DNA of 64,000 nucleotides from an uncultured Acetobacteraceae bacterium (GTDB taxonomy: Bacteria > Pseudomonadota > Alphaproteobacteria > Acetobacterales > Acetobacteraceae): NCBI GenBank assembly GCA_903877125.1, contig CAIRCM010000216.1:1-64000 (forward strand). Direction: 5' to 3'. The translations under genes and the position numbers were made by a program. Of this stretch, positions 52,491 through 61,017 are shown one piece after another (the stretch's first letter is position 1; the number at the start of each line of letters is the position of its first letter). Under the pieces are notes generated by a model. That model ran no database searches, was not told where the DNA came from, and saw only the letters and a program-made list of their open reading frames with translations.

Positions 52491-53282
52491 TTACAGGGCA
52501 TCGAGAATCAGCTGGCCAAACATGGTCATCTCGGGGCTGGTTTCGGCGTAGCGGCCGATGGTCGCCAGCACACGCTGGGTTGTCGCCGGGTCGGGCGCGG
52601 TTCGGGACGGGAGGGCGGGCAGGCGGGCAATGATCGCGGGCGCTGCGTCATATGCGGCGGATCGAAAGGCGGCGCCGGCCTTCAGGGTCTCGGGCGCGGC
52701 GATGCGGGGGGCAAGTTCGTCCGCCAACCAGGAGAGAACATCGGGGAAATGCGCGAGCTGGCGGTAGAGCGCGGGAATGAACGGGGTTCCGTCGACCTCG
52801 GTCATGAAGCGTTCGAGGGTCGATCTCGTGGCGGGTGCGAGCTTCGCGGGGTCGGCATTGCCGGGCATCGCCGGGAGCATCGCGGGCGGCGTCCAGGTTT
52901 CGGAGAAGCCGAGACGGGAGGGGACGGTGCCGGTGAGCAGGCGGCTGAGGCATGCTCCGGTCATCAGATTGACCGGGGAGACGCGCACGAAATTGGCGGC
53001 GATGTTGCCTACGGCGACTCGGTCGGTGGTGCCGGCGAAGGGTTTGGCCGGGGCGATACGGACGTCCCGCGCCAGCCGCCAGGCGGTTTCCTGGATGACG
53101 CCGTGGGCCAGCGCGGGCCGGACCGCGTCCCAGGCCCATTCCAGCACCCCCGGCATGGTCGCGAGGTAGCGCTGAAGGGACGACACATAGGGCACGCCGG
53201 AGAACGTGCGAATCTCCTGGTAGATCTCGGCGATCCGGCCGGTGGCCTGATGTTCGTGCAATTCGGGCAGGAGTTCGGCCAT
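52491..53282 (-). CDS. DehI-like protein (PF10778)
   Basis: A 263-residue helical protein. Its start, ELLPELHEHQATGRIAEIYQEI then RYLATMPGVLEWAWDAVRP, matches the DehI haloacid dehalogenase family, which has a tandem repeat; the second repeat appears as ALYRQLAHFPDVLSWLADEL. True DehI enzymes attack 2-haloacids; many family members in soil bacteria are unproven. The start at 53282 is chosen because upstream codons overlap the PhyH start region. It is divergent from the dioxygenase gene, 64 bases apart. Confidence 0.65.
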   Translation of the reverse strand: MAELLPELHEHQATGRIAEIYQEIRTFSGVPYVSSLQRYLATMPGVLEWAWDAVRPALAHGVIQETAWRLARDVRIAPAKPFAGTTDRVAVGNIAANFVRVSPVNLMTGACLSRLLTGTVPSRLGFSETWTPPAMLPAMPGNADPAKLAPATRSTLERFMTEVDGTPFIPALYRQLAHFPDVLSWLADELAPRIAAPETLKAGAAFRSAAYDAAPAIIARLPALPSRTAPDPATTQRVLATIGRYAETSPEMTMFGQLILDAL

Positions 53283-53346
53283 GGTGACGCTCTTCCGGTT
53301 GTGCCGGCGCAGGGTCATCCATAAAGTCGGTGTTAAGCAAGACGGG

Positions 53347-54243
53347 ATGGAACACATGACGCCGGACGTCGTCCGTACGCACGCGCCGAAGGTTTTGAGC
53401 GCGGCGCAGCGCGAGCGCTATTTCGAAACCGGCTTTCTGTGCGCGGAAGGCCTGATCCCGGCTGCGTGGCTGGCGCGGCTGAACGTGCTGTCGGATGCGT
53501 TCGTCGAGGACAGCCGGTCGCATAGCAAATCCGGGGAGGCGTTCGACCTGGGGCCCCGGCACAGCGCGGACACGCCGCATGTGCGGCGGCTGCGGGCACT
53601 GGTTGACCGGCACCCGGATTTCTGGCGGTTCGCGTCGGAGTCGGTGCTGGCGGACATCGCGGCCGATCTGGTAGGGCCGGATGTGAAGTTTCATTCCTCG
53701 AAGCTGAACTACAAATGGCCGGGGACGGGGGAGACGGTGCAGTGGCACCAGGACATTCCGGCCTGGCCGCATACGAATTACTCGCCGGTGACGTTGGGTG
53801 TGTATCTGACCGACTGCCCGGCCGAGCAGGGGCCGTTGACGTGTTTGCCGGGGACGCAGAACGGGCCGATTTTCGTGCATCGGGACGACGCGGGCAATTG
53901 GACCGGGTCGGTGCGGCCCGATGACATGGCGACGGTGGACCAATCTGGGGCAACGGATCTGGTGGGGCGGGCGGGGACGGTGATCGCGATCAACTGCCGC
54001 ACGCTGCATGCGTCGCGGGCGAACCTGACGGATCGGGTGCGGCCTGTGGCGCTGTTCGTTTATTCATCGGCTGACGCTTTTGCCTGGATGCCGGCCCCGA
54101 CGCCGACCTCACACACTGGGGATATCGTCCGCGGGTCGGCGGCGACGGTCGCGCATCTGGACCCTTTCCCCTGCCCGGTGCCGCCGGACTGGTCGAAGCT
54201 GGGGTATGGCTCGATTTTCGTGGCGCAGAAGGCGGAGATGTGA
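53347..54243 (+). CDS. Phytanoyl-CoA dioxygenase family Fe(II)/2-oxoglutarate enzyme
   Basis: A 298-residue protein with the double-stranded beta-helix. The iron-binding HxD is in WHQDIPAW (near residue 137), a distal His is in INCRTLHASRANLT, and the 2-oxoglutarate Arg in RVRPVALFVY. It would hydroxylate an unknown small molecule. ATG 53347 is chosen; 53356 is an alternative. It is divergent from the DehI-like gene and followed by a GNAT gene, whose start overlaps or abuts its stop. Confidence 0.87.
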   Translation: MEHMTPDVVRTHAPKVLSAAQRERYFETGFLCAEGLIPAAWLARLNVLSDAFVEDSRSHSKSGEAFDLGPRHSADTPHVRRLRALVDRHPDFWRFASESVLADIAADLVGPDVKFHSSKLNYKWPGTGETVQWHQDIPAWPHTNYSPVTLGVYLTDCPAEQGPLTCLPGTQNGPIFVHRDDAGNWTGSVRPDDMATVDQSGATDLVGRAGTVIAINCRTLHASRANLTDRVRPVALFVYSSADAFAWMPAPTPTSHTGDIVRGSAATVAHLDPFPCPVPPDWSKLGYGSIFVAQKAEM

Positions 54244-54245
54244 CG

Positions 54246-54677
54246 ATGGCGTATCGCCTTGCCCCACCCTGCTGCCGCTCGGACTGGGACGAATACCATC
54301 GTATCCGGCAGGAGGTGCTGCTGGAGTCGCAGAAATACGCGCTGGAGCATCCGGACGAGGAGGACGAGCCGGGGCACCATCCTTTGCTGTTCTGGCAAGA
54401 CGATCGGCCGATCGGGACGATCCGGATCGATGAGCTGGGCGACGGTGCGGCGGCGATGCGGCTTGTGGCGATCGATCCGGCGTTGCAGGGTCAAGGGCAT
54501 GGCGCCGCGTTATTGACGGAAGCCGAGCGGTTTGCCCGTGCGCTGGGATGCGGTCGGGCGGTGGTTTATTCAACGACCGAAGCGATTGGGTATTACGAGG
54601 CTGGCGGATTCACCGAGGACGAATGGGCGGATTGCGAGATCGCGGGGGTCGCGCAGATGGTGAAGGCTTTGGGGTGA
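54246..54677 (+). CDS. GNAT family N-acetyltransferase
   Basis: A 143-residue acetyltransferase. The acetyl-CoA pyrophosphate motif is LVAIDPALQGQGHGAALLTEA (near residues 75-95), with the QGQGHG loop. Tyr in GYYEAGGF is a typical general acid. A GTG at 54240 overlapping the PhyH stop is an alternative start. Substrate unknown; co-transcribed with the dioxygenase. Confidence 0.87.
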   Translation: MAYRLAPPCCRSDWDEYHRIRQEVLLESQKYALEHPDEEDEPGHHPLLFWQDDRPIGTIRIDELGDGAAAMRLVAIDPALQGQGHGAALLTEAERFARALGCGRAVVYSTTEAIGYYEAGGFTEDEWADCEIAGVAQMVKALG

Positions 54678-54684
54678 GTGCCCG

Positions 54685-54719
54685 GCCCGGTCGGCGCGGT
54701 TTCCCCACGCCGACCGGGC
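54685..54719 (-). terminator. Hairpin between convergent GNAT and SMP-30 genes
   Basis: GCCCGGTCGGCG (54685-54696), an 11-base loop, CGCCGACCGGGC (54708-54719): perfect 12-bp stem between two converging stop codons (54677 and 54732). No clear T-tract, but a bidirectional end signal is likely. Confidence 0.55.
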
Positions 54720-54731
54720 GGTATTCGATCA

Positions 54732-55646
54732 TTACCCGTTATAGTTCAGTTTCAAACCCGGCTCGGACCAGGTCATTTTCCCCAAACGGCCGGTATCGGA
54801 CAGCGTGATATACGCCGTCTTCATGTCCGCCCCGCCGAAGCAGATGTTGGTGGGGTAGGAGTCCGGCATTTTCACAGCCTCCACGATCTCCCCGGTGGGG
54901 GAAATGACAGTGATGTAGCCGGTGTTCAGGGTTGCCACAGCGATGTTGCCGCTGGCCAGGACGGCGAGGCTGTCGAAACGGGCGTTCGAACCGATGCCGG
55001 CGATGACGCGTCCGCTGTGCGGGGCGAAGGGCTTGGCTTCCGCGAGCACGCCCGGGCCTTTGACATCGAAAGCCCAGAGGCGGGCGCCCTCGGTATCGGC
55101 GACGTAAAGGGTTTTGCCGTCCGGGGACAGGCCGCAGCCATTGGGGCTGAGGATCGGGAAAGCGATGCGGGTGATTTTCGAGCCGTCCGGCTGGGCATAG
55201 TACAGGCCGCCGTGATCGCGGTGGCGGGCGTAACGTTTCCCCAGATCGGTGAAGTAGAACCCACCGGCGGTATCGAACACCAGATCGTTCGGCGCGGACA
55301 GATCGTGGCCGTCGCAGTCCTTGTAGAGCAGCGTGGCCTCACCGGTTTTCGGGTCCAGGCGCTGCACGGAGCCGTATTTATAGTCGGGGTGGGGGGCGAG
55401 CCCCATCGAGTGGCCCTCGACATATTTCGAGCCACCATTGTTGCACAGATACAATGCGCCATCGGGGCCGAACGCGAGCCCGTTCGGGCCGCCGCCGCAG
55501 CGGGAGAACACGGTCGTCGTGCCGTCCGGTGCCACGCGGGAGCACTGGTTGTTACGGATTTCCGTCAGGATGACGGAACCATCGGGGCAGACCACCGGGC
55601 CTTCGGGAAAGCCGAGGCCGGTCGCCAGAATTTCAACGTCGCTCAT
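54732..55646 (-). CDS. SMP-30/gluconolactonase family protein
   Basis: A 304-residue six-bladed beta-propeller lactonase. It has the metal-binding Glu in GLGFPEGPV, Asn in APNDLVF, and Asp in FDSLAVLASGN, which together bind the divalent metal in this family. It would hydrolyse sugar lactones to acids. The start at 55646 is supported by the conserved MSDVEIL opening. It is the third gene of an SDR-HisD-like-SMP-30 operon, so its lactone may be a product of those dehydrogenases. Confidence 0.88.
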   Translation of the reverse strand: MSDVEILATGLGFPEGPVVCPDGSVILTEIRNNQCSRVAPDGTTTVFSRCGGGPNGLAFGPDGALYLCNNGGSKYVEGHSMGLAPHPDYKYGSVQRLDPKTGEATLLYKDCDGHDLSAPNDLVFDTAGGFYFTDLGKRYARHRDHGGLYYAQPDGSKITRIAFPILSPNGCGLSPDGKTLYVADTEGARLWAFDVKGPGVLAEAKPFAPHSGRVIAGIGSNARFDSLAVLASGNIAVATLNTGYITVISPTGEIVEAVKMPDSYPTNICFGGADMKTAYITLSDTGRLGKMTWSEPGLKLNYNG

Positions 55647-55671
55647 GGTTGTTTTCTCCCTTCGTTCGAAC

Positions 55672-56958
55672 TCACGCGGTATTCTTGCCGCCGTAGCGGC
55701 GGACCCGCAAATCGGCCTGTTCCTTATGGCCGGCAAAATTCTCGATGGCGCAGAGGCGGGAGCAGTACTCGCCGATCATCGCGGTCGCCTCGGGGCTGAC
55801 CTCCTGATAGGTGCAGGTCTTGAGGAATTTGCCGACCCAGAGGCCGCCGGTGTAGCGCGCGGCGCGCTTGGTCGGCAGCGTGTGGTTGGTGCCGATCACC
55901 TTGTCGCCGTATGCAACATTGGTTTCCTTGCCGAGGAACAGCGCGCCGTAATTGCGCATCCGTCGCAGGAACCAGCGGGGATCGCGGGTCAGGACCTGGA
56001 CGTGTTCGGAGGCGATCCGGTCGGCCTCCGACAGCAGCTCCTCATCGGTGTCGCATAGGATGATCTGGCCGTGATCGCGCCAGGCGGCGCCGGCGATGTC
56101 GGCGGTGGGCAGGATTTTCAATTGCCGGTCGATTTCGGCCTGGATTTCGCCGGCGATTTTCTTTGATGTCGTCAGCAGGATCGCCGGCGAGGTCGGGCCG
56201 TGTTCGGCCTGCCCGAGCAGATCGGTGGCGCACATTTCGGCGTCGGCGGTGTCGTCAGCGATGATCAGGGTTTCGGTGGGGCCGGCCAACAGGTCGATAC
56301 CGACGCGACCAAAGAGCTGGCGCTTGGCCTCGGCCACGAATGCGTTACCGGGGCCAACCAGCATATCGACCGGCGCGATGGTTTGGGTGCCAAGGCCCAT
56401 AGCGGCGACTGCCTGGATGCCGCCGAGCAGATATATTTCATCGGCACCGCCGAGGGACATGGCGGCGACGGTGGCGGCGGGCGGTATGCCGTTCAGCGGC
56501 GGGGTGCAGGCGGCGACGCGGGGCACACCGGCCACTTTCGCGGTCAGCACGGACATATGTGCCGAGGCCACCATCGGGTAGCGGCCGCCGGGCACGTAGC
56601 AGCCGACACTGGCGACCGGGATGTTTTTGTGGCCCAGCCGGATTCCGGGCAGGGTTTCGACTTCGATATCGATCAGGGCTGCCTTCTGCGCTTCGGCGAA
56701 ACGGCGTATCTGCGCCTGGGCGAATTTGATGTCCTCGATGACCTGGTTCGGCAGGCTGTTCATCAGGGAGGCGATCTCGTCCGGGCGCAGGCGGAACGAT
56801 TCCGGTTCCCATTTGTCGAATTTGGCCGACAGTTCGCGCACGGCGGTGTCGCCGCGGGCGGCGATATCCTCGAGGATGGATTCAACGGTATGGCGCACCT
56901 GCCGATCGTATTCCGATTTTTCCGCTTCCGTCGTGCCTTGTTTCAATACCTGGATCAT
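55672..56958 (-). CDS. Histidinol dehydrogenase paralogue (sulfopropanediol dehydrogenase-like)
   Basis: A 428-residue NAD-dependent alcohol dehydrogenase of the HisD family. The motifs [42 protein letters not shown] and GTNHTLPT match HisD but with changes seen in the sulfopropanediol 3-dehydrogenase (HpsN) branch (GPTE for GPSE, EHGP for EHDP). Histidine genes are absent nearby. It is probably a sugar-acid or sulfonate dehydrogenase. It starts 4 bases after the SDR stop and 25 bases before the SMP-30 gene. Confidence 0.85.
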   Translation of the reverse strand: MIQVLKQGTTEAEKSEYDRQVRHTVESILEDIAARGDTAVRELSAKFDKWEPESFRLRPDEIASLMNSLPNQVIEDIKFAQAQIRRFAEAQKAALIDIEVETLPGIRLGHKNIPVASVGCYVPGGRYPMVASAHMSVLTAKVAGVPRVAACTPPLNGIPPAATVAAMSLGGADEIYLLGGIQAVAAMGLGTQTIAPVDMLVGPGNAFVAEAKRQLFGRVGIDLLAGPTETLIIADDTADAEMCATDLLGQAEHGPTSPAILLTTSKKIAGEIQAEIDRQLKILPTADIAGAAWRDHGQIILCDTDEELLSEADRIASEHVQVLTRDPRWFLRRMRNYGALFLGKETNVAYGDKVIGTNHTLPTKRAARYTGGLWVGKFLKTCTYQEVSPEATAMIGEYCSRLCAIENFAGHKEQADLRVRRYGGKNTA

Positions 56959-56962
56959 CGTC

Positions 56963-57727
56963 TCACTCCGCCGTCCAACCGCCGTCGACGACCAGCGCGG
57001 TCCCCGTGACCAACGCCGCCGCGTCGGAGGCCAAATACACCACCGCGCCCATCAGGTCTTCCACCGTCCCCAGCCGCCCGAGCTTGATCCGGCGCAGCGT
57101 GTCCGCTCGGAACGCCTCATCCTCGAAGAAGGGGCGGGTCAGGGGGGTGTCGATGAAGGTGGGGCCGATGGAATTGACGCGGATGTTATGCGGCGCGAGG
57201 TCGATGGCCATCGCCTTTGTCAGCCCTTCGATCCCGTGCTTGGTCATGCAATAGACCGTGCGGCGGGCGCCACCGACATGGCCCATCTGGGAGGACATGT
57301 GGATGATCGAACCGCCCTGCCCTGCTTCGACCATGCGGCGGGCGACGGCCTGGGCGACGAAGAAGGCGGCTCGCTGATTGAGGCCTTCGATGGCGTCGTA
57401 GTCATCCTCGGTCACGTCGAGGAAGGTGCGGGGGCGGTTGGTGCCGGCGTTGTTCACGAGGACGTGGAATGGAGGCTGGGCGTCGATTGTCGAGCGGACG
57501 GCTTTGAGATCGGTGACGTCGAGCGTGAGGGATTCGGCGCTGCCGCCGTCGGCGCGGATTTCCGCCGCGGCGGCCTCGATTTCCGCGGGGGTCCGGGCGA
57601 GCAGGACGACGTGGGCGCCGGATTGCGCCAAGCCGGCAGCGGCGGCGAGGCCGATCCCGCGTCCGGCGCCGGTGACCAATGCGCGTTTGCCGTCCAGGCG
57701 TAGCGAGGGCAGGCGCGGCAGGGGCAT
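56963..57727 (-). CDS. Short-chain dehydrogenase/reductase
   Basis: A 254-residue SDR. The NAD(P) motif TGAGRGIG is at residues 19-26, NNAG at 92-95, catalytic Ser145 (HMSSQMG), and Tyr159/Lys163 (YCMTKHG). It closely resembles enzymes that oxidise sugar or polyol alcohols. The first gene of the SDR-HisD-like-SMP-30 operon; the promoter should lie in the 180-base gap before the divergent gene at 57911. Confidence 0.93.
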   Translation of the reverse strand: MPLPRLPSLRLDGKRALVTGAGRGIGLAAAAGLAQSGAHVVLLARTPAEIEAAAAEIRADGGSAESLTLDVTDLKAVRSTIDAQPPFHVLVNNAGTNRPRTFLDVTEDDYDAIEGLNQRAAFFVAQAVARRMVEAGQGGSIIHMSSQMGHVGGARRTVYCMTKHGIEGLTKAMAIDLAPHNIRVNSIGPTFIDTPLTRPFFEDEAFRADTLRRIKLGRLGTVEDLMGAVVYLASDAAALVTGTALVVDGGWTAE

Positions 57728-57910
57728 GGTGTGTTCTCCGGGGCCGATTGGACGGGTGGTTTGTCATGCCTTGGCGTCAGCGCGGGCGCAATCCCAGGTG
57801 GCGGCATGACGGGCGTTGAGCTTGCGGGCCGGGTTCCGGCGCGGCTATCGTTTGGTTCGGGTTCGGCATAGGCTGGGCGCCGGAGAAATGTCCGTCAGGG
57901 GGAGCTGTTC

Positions 57911-58696
57911 ATGCCGTGGAACAAACTGGCCGACGGTACGCTGAACATCGTGTCGGACAAGTTGATCGCCGAAGGGATTTTTGGCGACAAGGGTGTCATC
58001 CCGCGATTTTTCATGACCGGCGACGGGCATGAAAAGCCGTCGTTCAAGTGGACTGAGAAATGCCCGGCGATGAAGTCCTATTTTGAAAATGCCATGCAGG
58101 AAGGCAAGCTTTGTGCCCATGTCGAGCGGCTGCCCGCCCATGTGGCGGCCAGCGACGTGCCGGTATTTCTTCAGGCTCTGCACGGACAGAGTCGGATTTT
58201 TGGCTGGGAACTGCCGATTTTCGGACCCTTGGCGAAAGCAGGCGATCTTTACTACCGACTATCCCCCGCACTGGCGATGAATCAGATCGACCGCGCTCTG
58301 CTGCAAACTTTCTCCGAATTCGGCTTTTACGCGCAAGAGGCAAACGCGCTTGTCGGCTCGGTGGGCAATCCGGCGGGCCTGACGAATGTGACGGCCCTGC
58401 TGACGGACCTGGGCGAATATATCGTCGATGTCATGGCGGCGCCGCGTCTCGCGGATGCCCAACGGAGCATGGGCTACAGGACCCGCTTGAAGGACTATTA
58501 TGACACGATCATGGAACTGCGCACGAGCGCGCACGCATTCATCGCGGCACCCATTCAACATGTTATCGATCAGAATCCTGGCTCCGTCCACATCATTACC
58601 TGCGGCAACGCACACCTCACGGTCGATAATCCGCTTTTCCAATATGTTCACATCCAGGGAGAACTTGGGGTGTGGGACGCCGCGCGGGTTTTTTGA
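57911..58696 (+). CDS. Hypothetical protein, 261 aa
   Basis: I do not recognise the family. No signal peptide or membrane span is visible. The N-terminal half is mixed alpha/beta (NKLADGTLNIVSDKLIAEGIF). The central helices contain FSEFGFYAQEANALV, and the C-terminus has HIITCGNAHLTVDNPLFQYV with Cys and His, a possible metal or active site. A GGGGGAG element lies about nine bases upstream of ATG 57911. It is divergent from the SDR operon and convergent with the next glycosyltransferase. Confidence 0.72.
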   Translation: MPWNKLADGTLNIVSDKLIAEGIFGDKGVIPRFFMTGDGHEKPSFKWTEKCPAMKSYFENAMQEGKLCAHVERLPAHVAASDVPVFLQALHGQSRIFGWELPIFGPLAKAGDLYYRLSPALAMNQIDRALLQTFSEFGFYAQEANALVGSVGNPAGLTNVTALLTDLGEYIVDVMAAPRLADAQRSMGYRTRLKDYYDTIMELRTSAHAFIAAPIQHVIDQNPGSVHIITCGNAHLTVDNPLFQYVHIQGELGVWDAARVF

Positions 58697-58723
58697 TACG
58701 GTTTAGTCGTTTATCCGCCTTGG

Positions 58724-59515
58724 TTACGATGCGGCGCTTGGATCAATCAGGGCGACAGTCTCGGTGCCGACCGGCATGCGCAATGCCGACAAGGCGGGAC
58801 GATATTCCGCCAGGCGCTGGCGCAGTTCGCCGAGCCGCGGCAGCAAACGAGCGGGCGGCAAGTGCTTGGCGGCGGAAATCGCGCGATGGTGCTCGGCTTC
58901 CCATACATTGCCGCCATGGAACGTGTAGGTATAGCACCAGCCGGCGCCGCGCAGGCGGGCGATGCGAAAGCTGTTGGTCGCCGCGGCTCGCAGCAGCGCG
59001 TGGGTCTGCAGCGTGTCCTCGCCGCGTGGGAGATTGGGATAGGGGGGCATAATGTCACGGCGCGCGAGGATCGAGCCTTGGATCAGGTTCATGGGATAGG
59101 CCTCCCGATCCCAGTCGTCCCAGAACAGCAGGCCATCCGGCCGGAACCAGTGCAACTGATCGGCGAGGTAACAAACGGCAGCGCCCTGGGCCTGTGCTGC
59201 GTCCCATTGGATCGTCAAACGGCTGGGGTGGTAGCGGTCGTCGTCATCCCACTGGCAGACACAATCGCCTCGGGCCGCGGCGATGGCGATATTGCGGAGC
59301 TCCCCCAGACCGGGCCCTGGGGACACACGCATGACGCGGATGACGGCGTAGGGGTGCTTGGCCGCGATACCCAAAATAGCGGTGTGGGCCGCGTCGTTCC
59401 CTTCATGCAGGATCGCCAGTTCGCGGTCGGCGAAGTCCTGGCCGGCGAAATCCGCTACAGCATCGGCCAACATCGCCAGCCGGTCGGCACGGGTCACGCA
59501 AAGGCAACTGATCAT
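58724..59515 (-). CDS. Glycosyltransferase family 2 protein
   Basis: A 263-residue protein with the GT2 fold. The start MISCLCVTRADRLAMLADA is the usual first strand and helix. GELRNIAIAAARGDCVCQWDDDDRYHPSRL carries the donor-binding acid motif WDDDD (about residues 78-82). ATG 59515 is used because the long open extension upstream (to 59794) is not protein-like. It is divergent from the next glycosyltransferase with 39 bases between the starts. Donor and acceptor unknown. Confidence 0.88.
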   Translation of the reverse strand: MISCLCVTRADRLAMLADAVADFAGQDFADRELAILHEGNDAAHTAILGIAAKHPYAVIRVMRVSPGPGLGELRNIAIAAARGDCVCQWDDDDRYHPSRLTIQWDAAQAQGAAVCYLADQLHWFRPDGLLFWDDWDREAYPMNLIQGSILARRDIMPPYPNLPRGEDTLQTHALLRAAATNSFRIARLRGAGWCYTYTFHGGNVWEAEHHRAISAAKHLPPARLLPRLGELRQRLAEYRPALSALRMPVGTETVALIDPSAAS

Positions 59516-59554
59516 CGGTTGTTGGAATCCCCGTCGGTGATAGACTCGGCGACC

Positions 59555-60361
59555 ATGCAAGGCACATCCTACATCGTCACCTATCGTGAATCCGGCGATC
59601 CGGCACGCCGGGCCAATCTGGATACCGTGCTCCGCTGGCTCGAAACCCTGCCGCTCGCGGAGGTTATCGTGGTCGAGCAGGATGTCGCACCGACACTTGG
59701 CGACGTCAGGGGCTTTGCCGGGCTGCGGTCGGTTTTTGCCTACAACCCCGGACCGTTCAACAAGAGCTGGGGTTTCAACATCGGCATTCGCCACAGCAAA
59801 GGCACGCTGCTGGCGTTTGGCGACGCGGATGTCATCTGCCGCGGCTTCGCGGACGCCGTGGCGGCCAGCCGGTCCGGGATCCCGGTGGTGCGGGCGTTTC
59901 GCGGCGTGGTCGATTTGGATAACATTGAATCAGAGCAGCTTCGACAGGACCTCGGTCGATTGCACGCCCCCGATTTCGGTGCCGCGCCCGCCGACCGGGC
60001 GGCCGCGGGCGAGCATGTTCCGCTTTGCGGCGGTCTGGTCCTTTTCCATCGGCAGTTGCCGATGTTGCTGGGCGGATGGGATGAGCGGTTTCTGGACTGG
60101 GGGGGCGAGGACGACGCGATGGGCATCAAGGTCCGCCGGGCGGGCGCGCCCTCGGGGGTCAGGGACATCGCCGACGGCTTTCATTTGTATCATGAACGGG
60201 CCAACCGGACACCGGAGCAGATGGCATATTACCAGGACAATCTGGACCTTTTGCGGCAGCTTGAAACACTGCCGGACGCCGCGCTGAAGCGCCTTTCGGA
60301 GGTCTCGTGGTTCCTGGCCGGGGAACAGGATATGCACCGGCCGGCGGAGCCGCTCGCGTGA
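59555..60361 (+). CDS. Glycosyltransferase with galactosyltransferase-like C-terminal domain
   Basis: A 268-residue GT-A protein. The acid motif is FGDADVICRGF (near residue 92). GGWDERFLDWGGEDDAMGIKV (near 172-192) is the typical N-terminal part of the second domain, with the conserved ED acids of the Glyco_transf_7C family. The open frame continues upstream to 58862, but that part overlaps the divergent gene. The stop overlaps the GTG start of the next gene (GTGA). Together with the next gene it probably builds one glycan. Confidence 0.87.
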   Translation: MQGTSYIVTYRESGDPARRANLDTVLRWLETLPLAEVIVVEQDVAPTLGDVRGFAGLRSVFAYNPGPFNKSWGFNIGIRHSKGTLLAFGDADVICRGFADAVAASRSGIPVVRAFRGVVDLDNIESEQLRQDLGRLHAPDFGAAPADRAAAGEHVPLCGGLVLFHRQLPMLLGGWDERFLDWGGEDDAMGIKVRRAGAPSGVRDIADGFHLYHERANRTPEQMAYYQDNLDLLRQLETLPDAALKRLSEVSWFLAGEQDMHRPAEPLA

Positions 60362-61017
60362 CGGAACAAGCCAACGCCCCGGTGCATGTGATGGTCGGCA
60401 CACCAGCCTATGGGGGGATGGTACACCTCGATTACGTGCGCAGCCTGTTTGGATTTCTGCGATCCGGCATCAGCTTCGAATCAGTTGCGATCGGCAATGA
60501 GAGCCTGATCACAAGGGCGCGCAACACGATCCTGGCGGGATTCCAACGGCGCAAGGAATTCAGCCATCTGCTGTTCCTGGATGCGGATGTCCACCTGTCC
60601 GGCGACGGTCTGGCGCAGATGCTGGCCTCGGATGTGGCGGTCATCGGCGCACCGGTCGCGTTGAAAAGGTTCAATCCCGACGGCAGCCGGGTTTGGAATG
60701 TCGGCCGGACCAAAGGATCGCGCGGCCGGCTGTTCAAGGTCGAACACATCGGCACCGCCGCGCTGATGTTGTCGCGGACGGCGGTCGAGGCGCTGGTGGA
60801 AGACGCGATCGCGCACAACCGCACCTATGCCCGCCCCGCCACCAGTCAGGGAGACGCCGAAACGACCGTGCACTACGATATTTTTCAGGTCGGGGTGCAC
60901 GAGGGCATGTATCTGTCGGAAGATTACTGGGTATGCCGGCGCCTGCTGACGCTGGGGTTCGATATTTTCGTCGATCCGTCGGTGGTGACGACGCATAACG
61001 GCATCATGGCGGTCTGA
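60358..61017 (+). CDS. Glycosyltransferase-like protein, GTG start
   Basis: A 219-residue protein. The segment LLFLDADVHLSGDGLAQMLASDVAVIGAPVALKRF (near residues 78-112) contains the LDAD motif of GT-A enzymes. IGNESLITRARNTILAGF lies upstream. The GTG at 60358 overlaps the TGA of the preceding gene, which indicates coupling. The C-terminal third has EGMYLSEDYWVCRRLL, typical of short GT domains. It is convergent with the next gene, overlapping it by 14 bases. Confidence 0.85.
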   Translation: MTEQANAPVHVMVGTPAYGGMVHLDYVRSLFGFLRSGISFESVAIGNESLITRARNTILAGFQRRKEFSHLLFLDADVHLSGDGLAQMLASDVAVIGAPVALKRFNPDGSRVWNVGRTKGSRGRLFKVEHIGTAALMLSRTAVEALVEDAIAHNRTYARPATSQGDAETTVHYDIFQVGVHEGMYLSEDYWVCRRLLTLGFDIFVDPSVVTTHNGIMAV

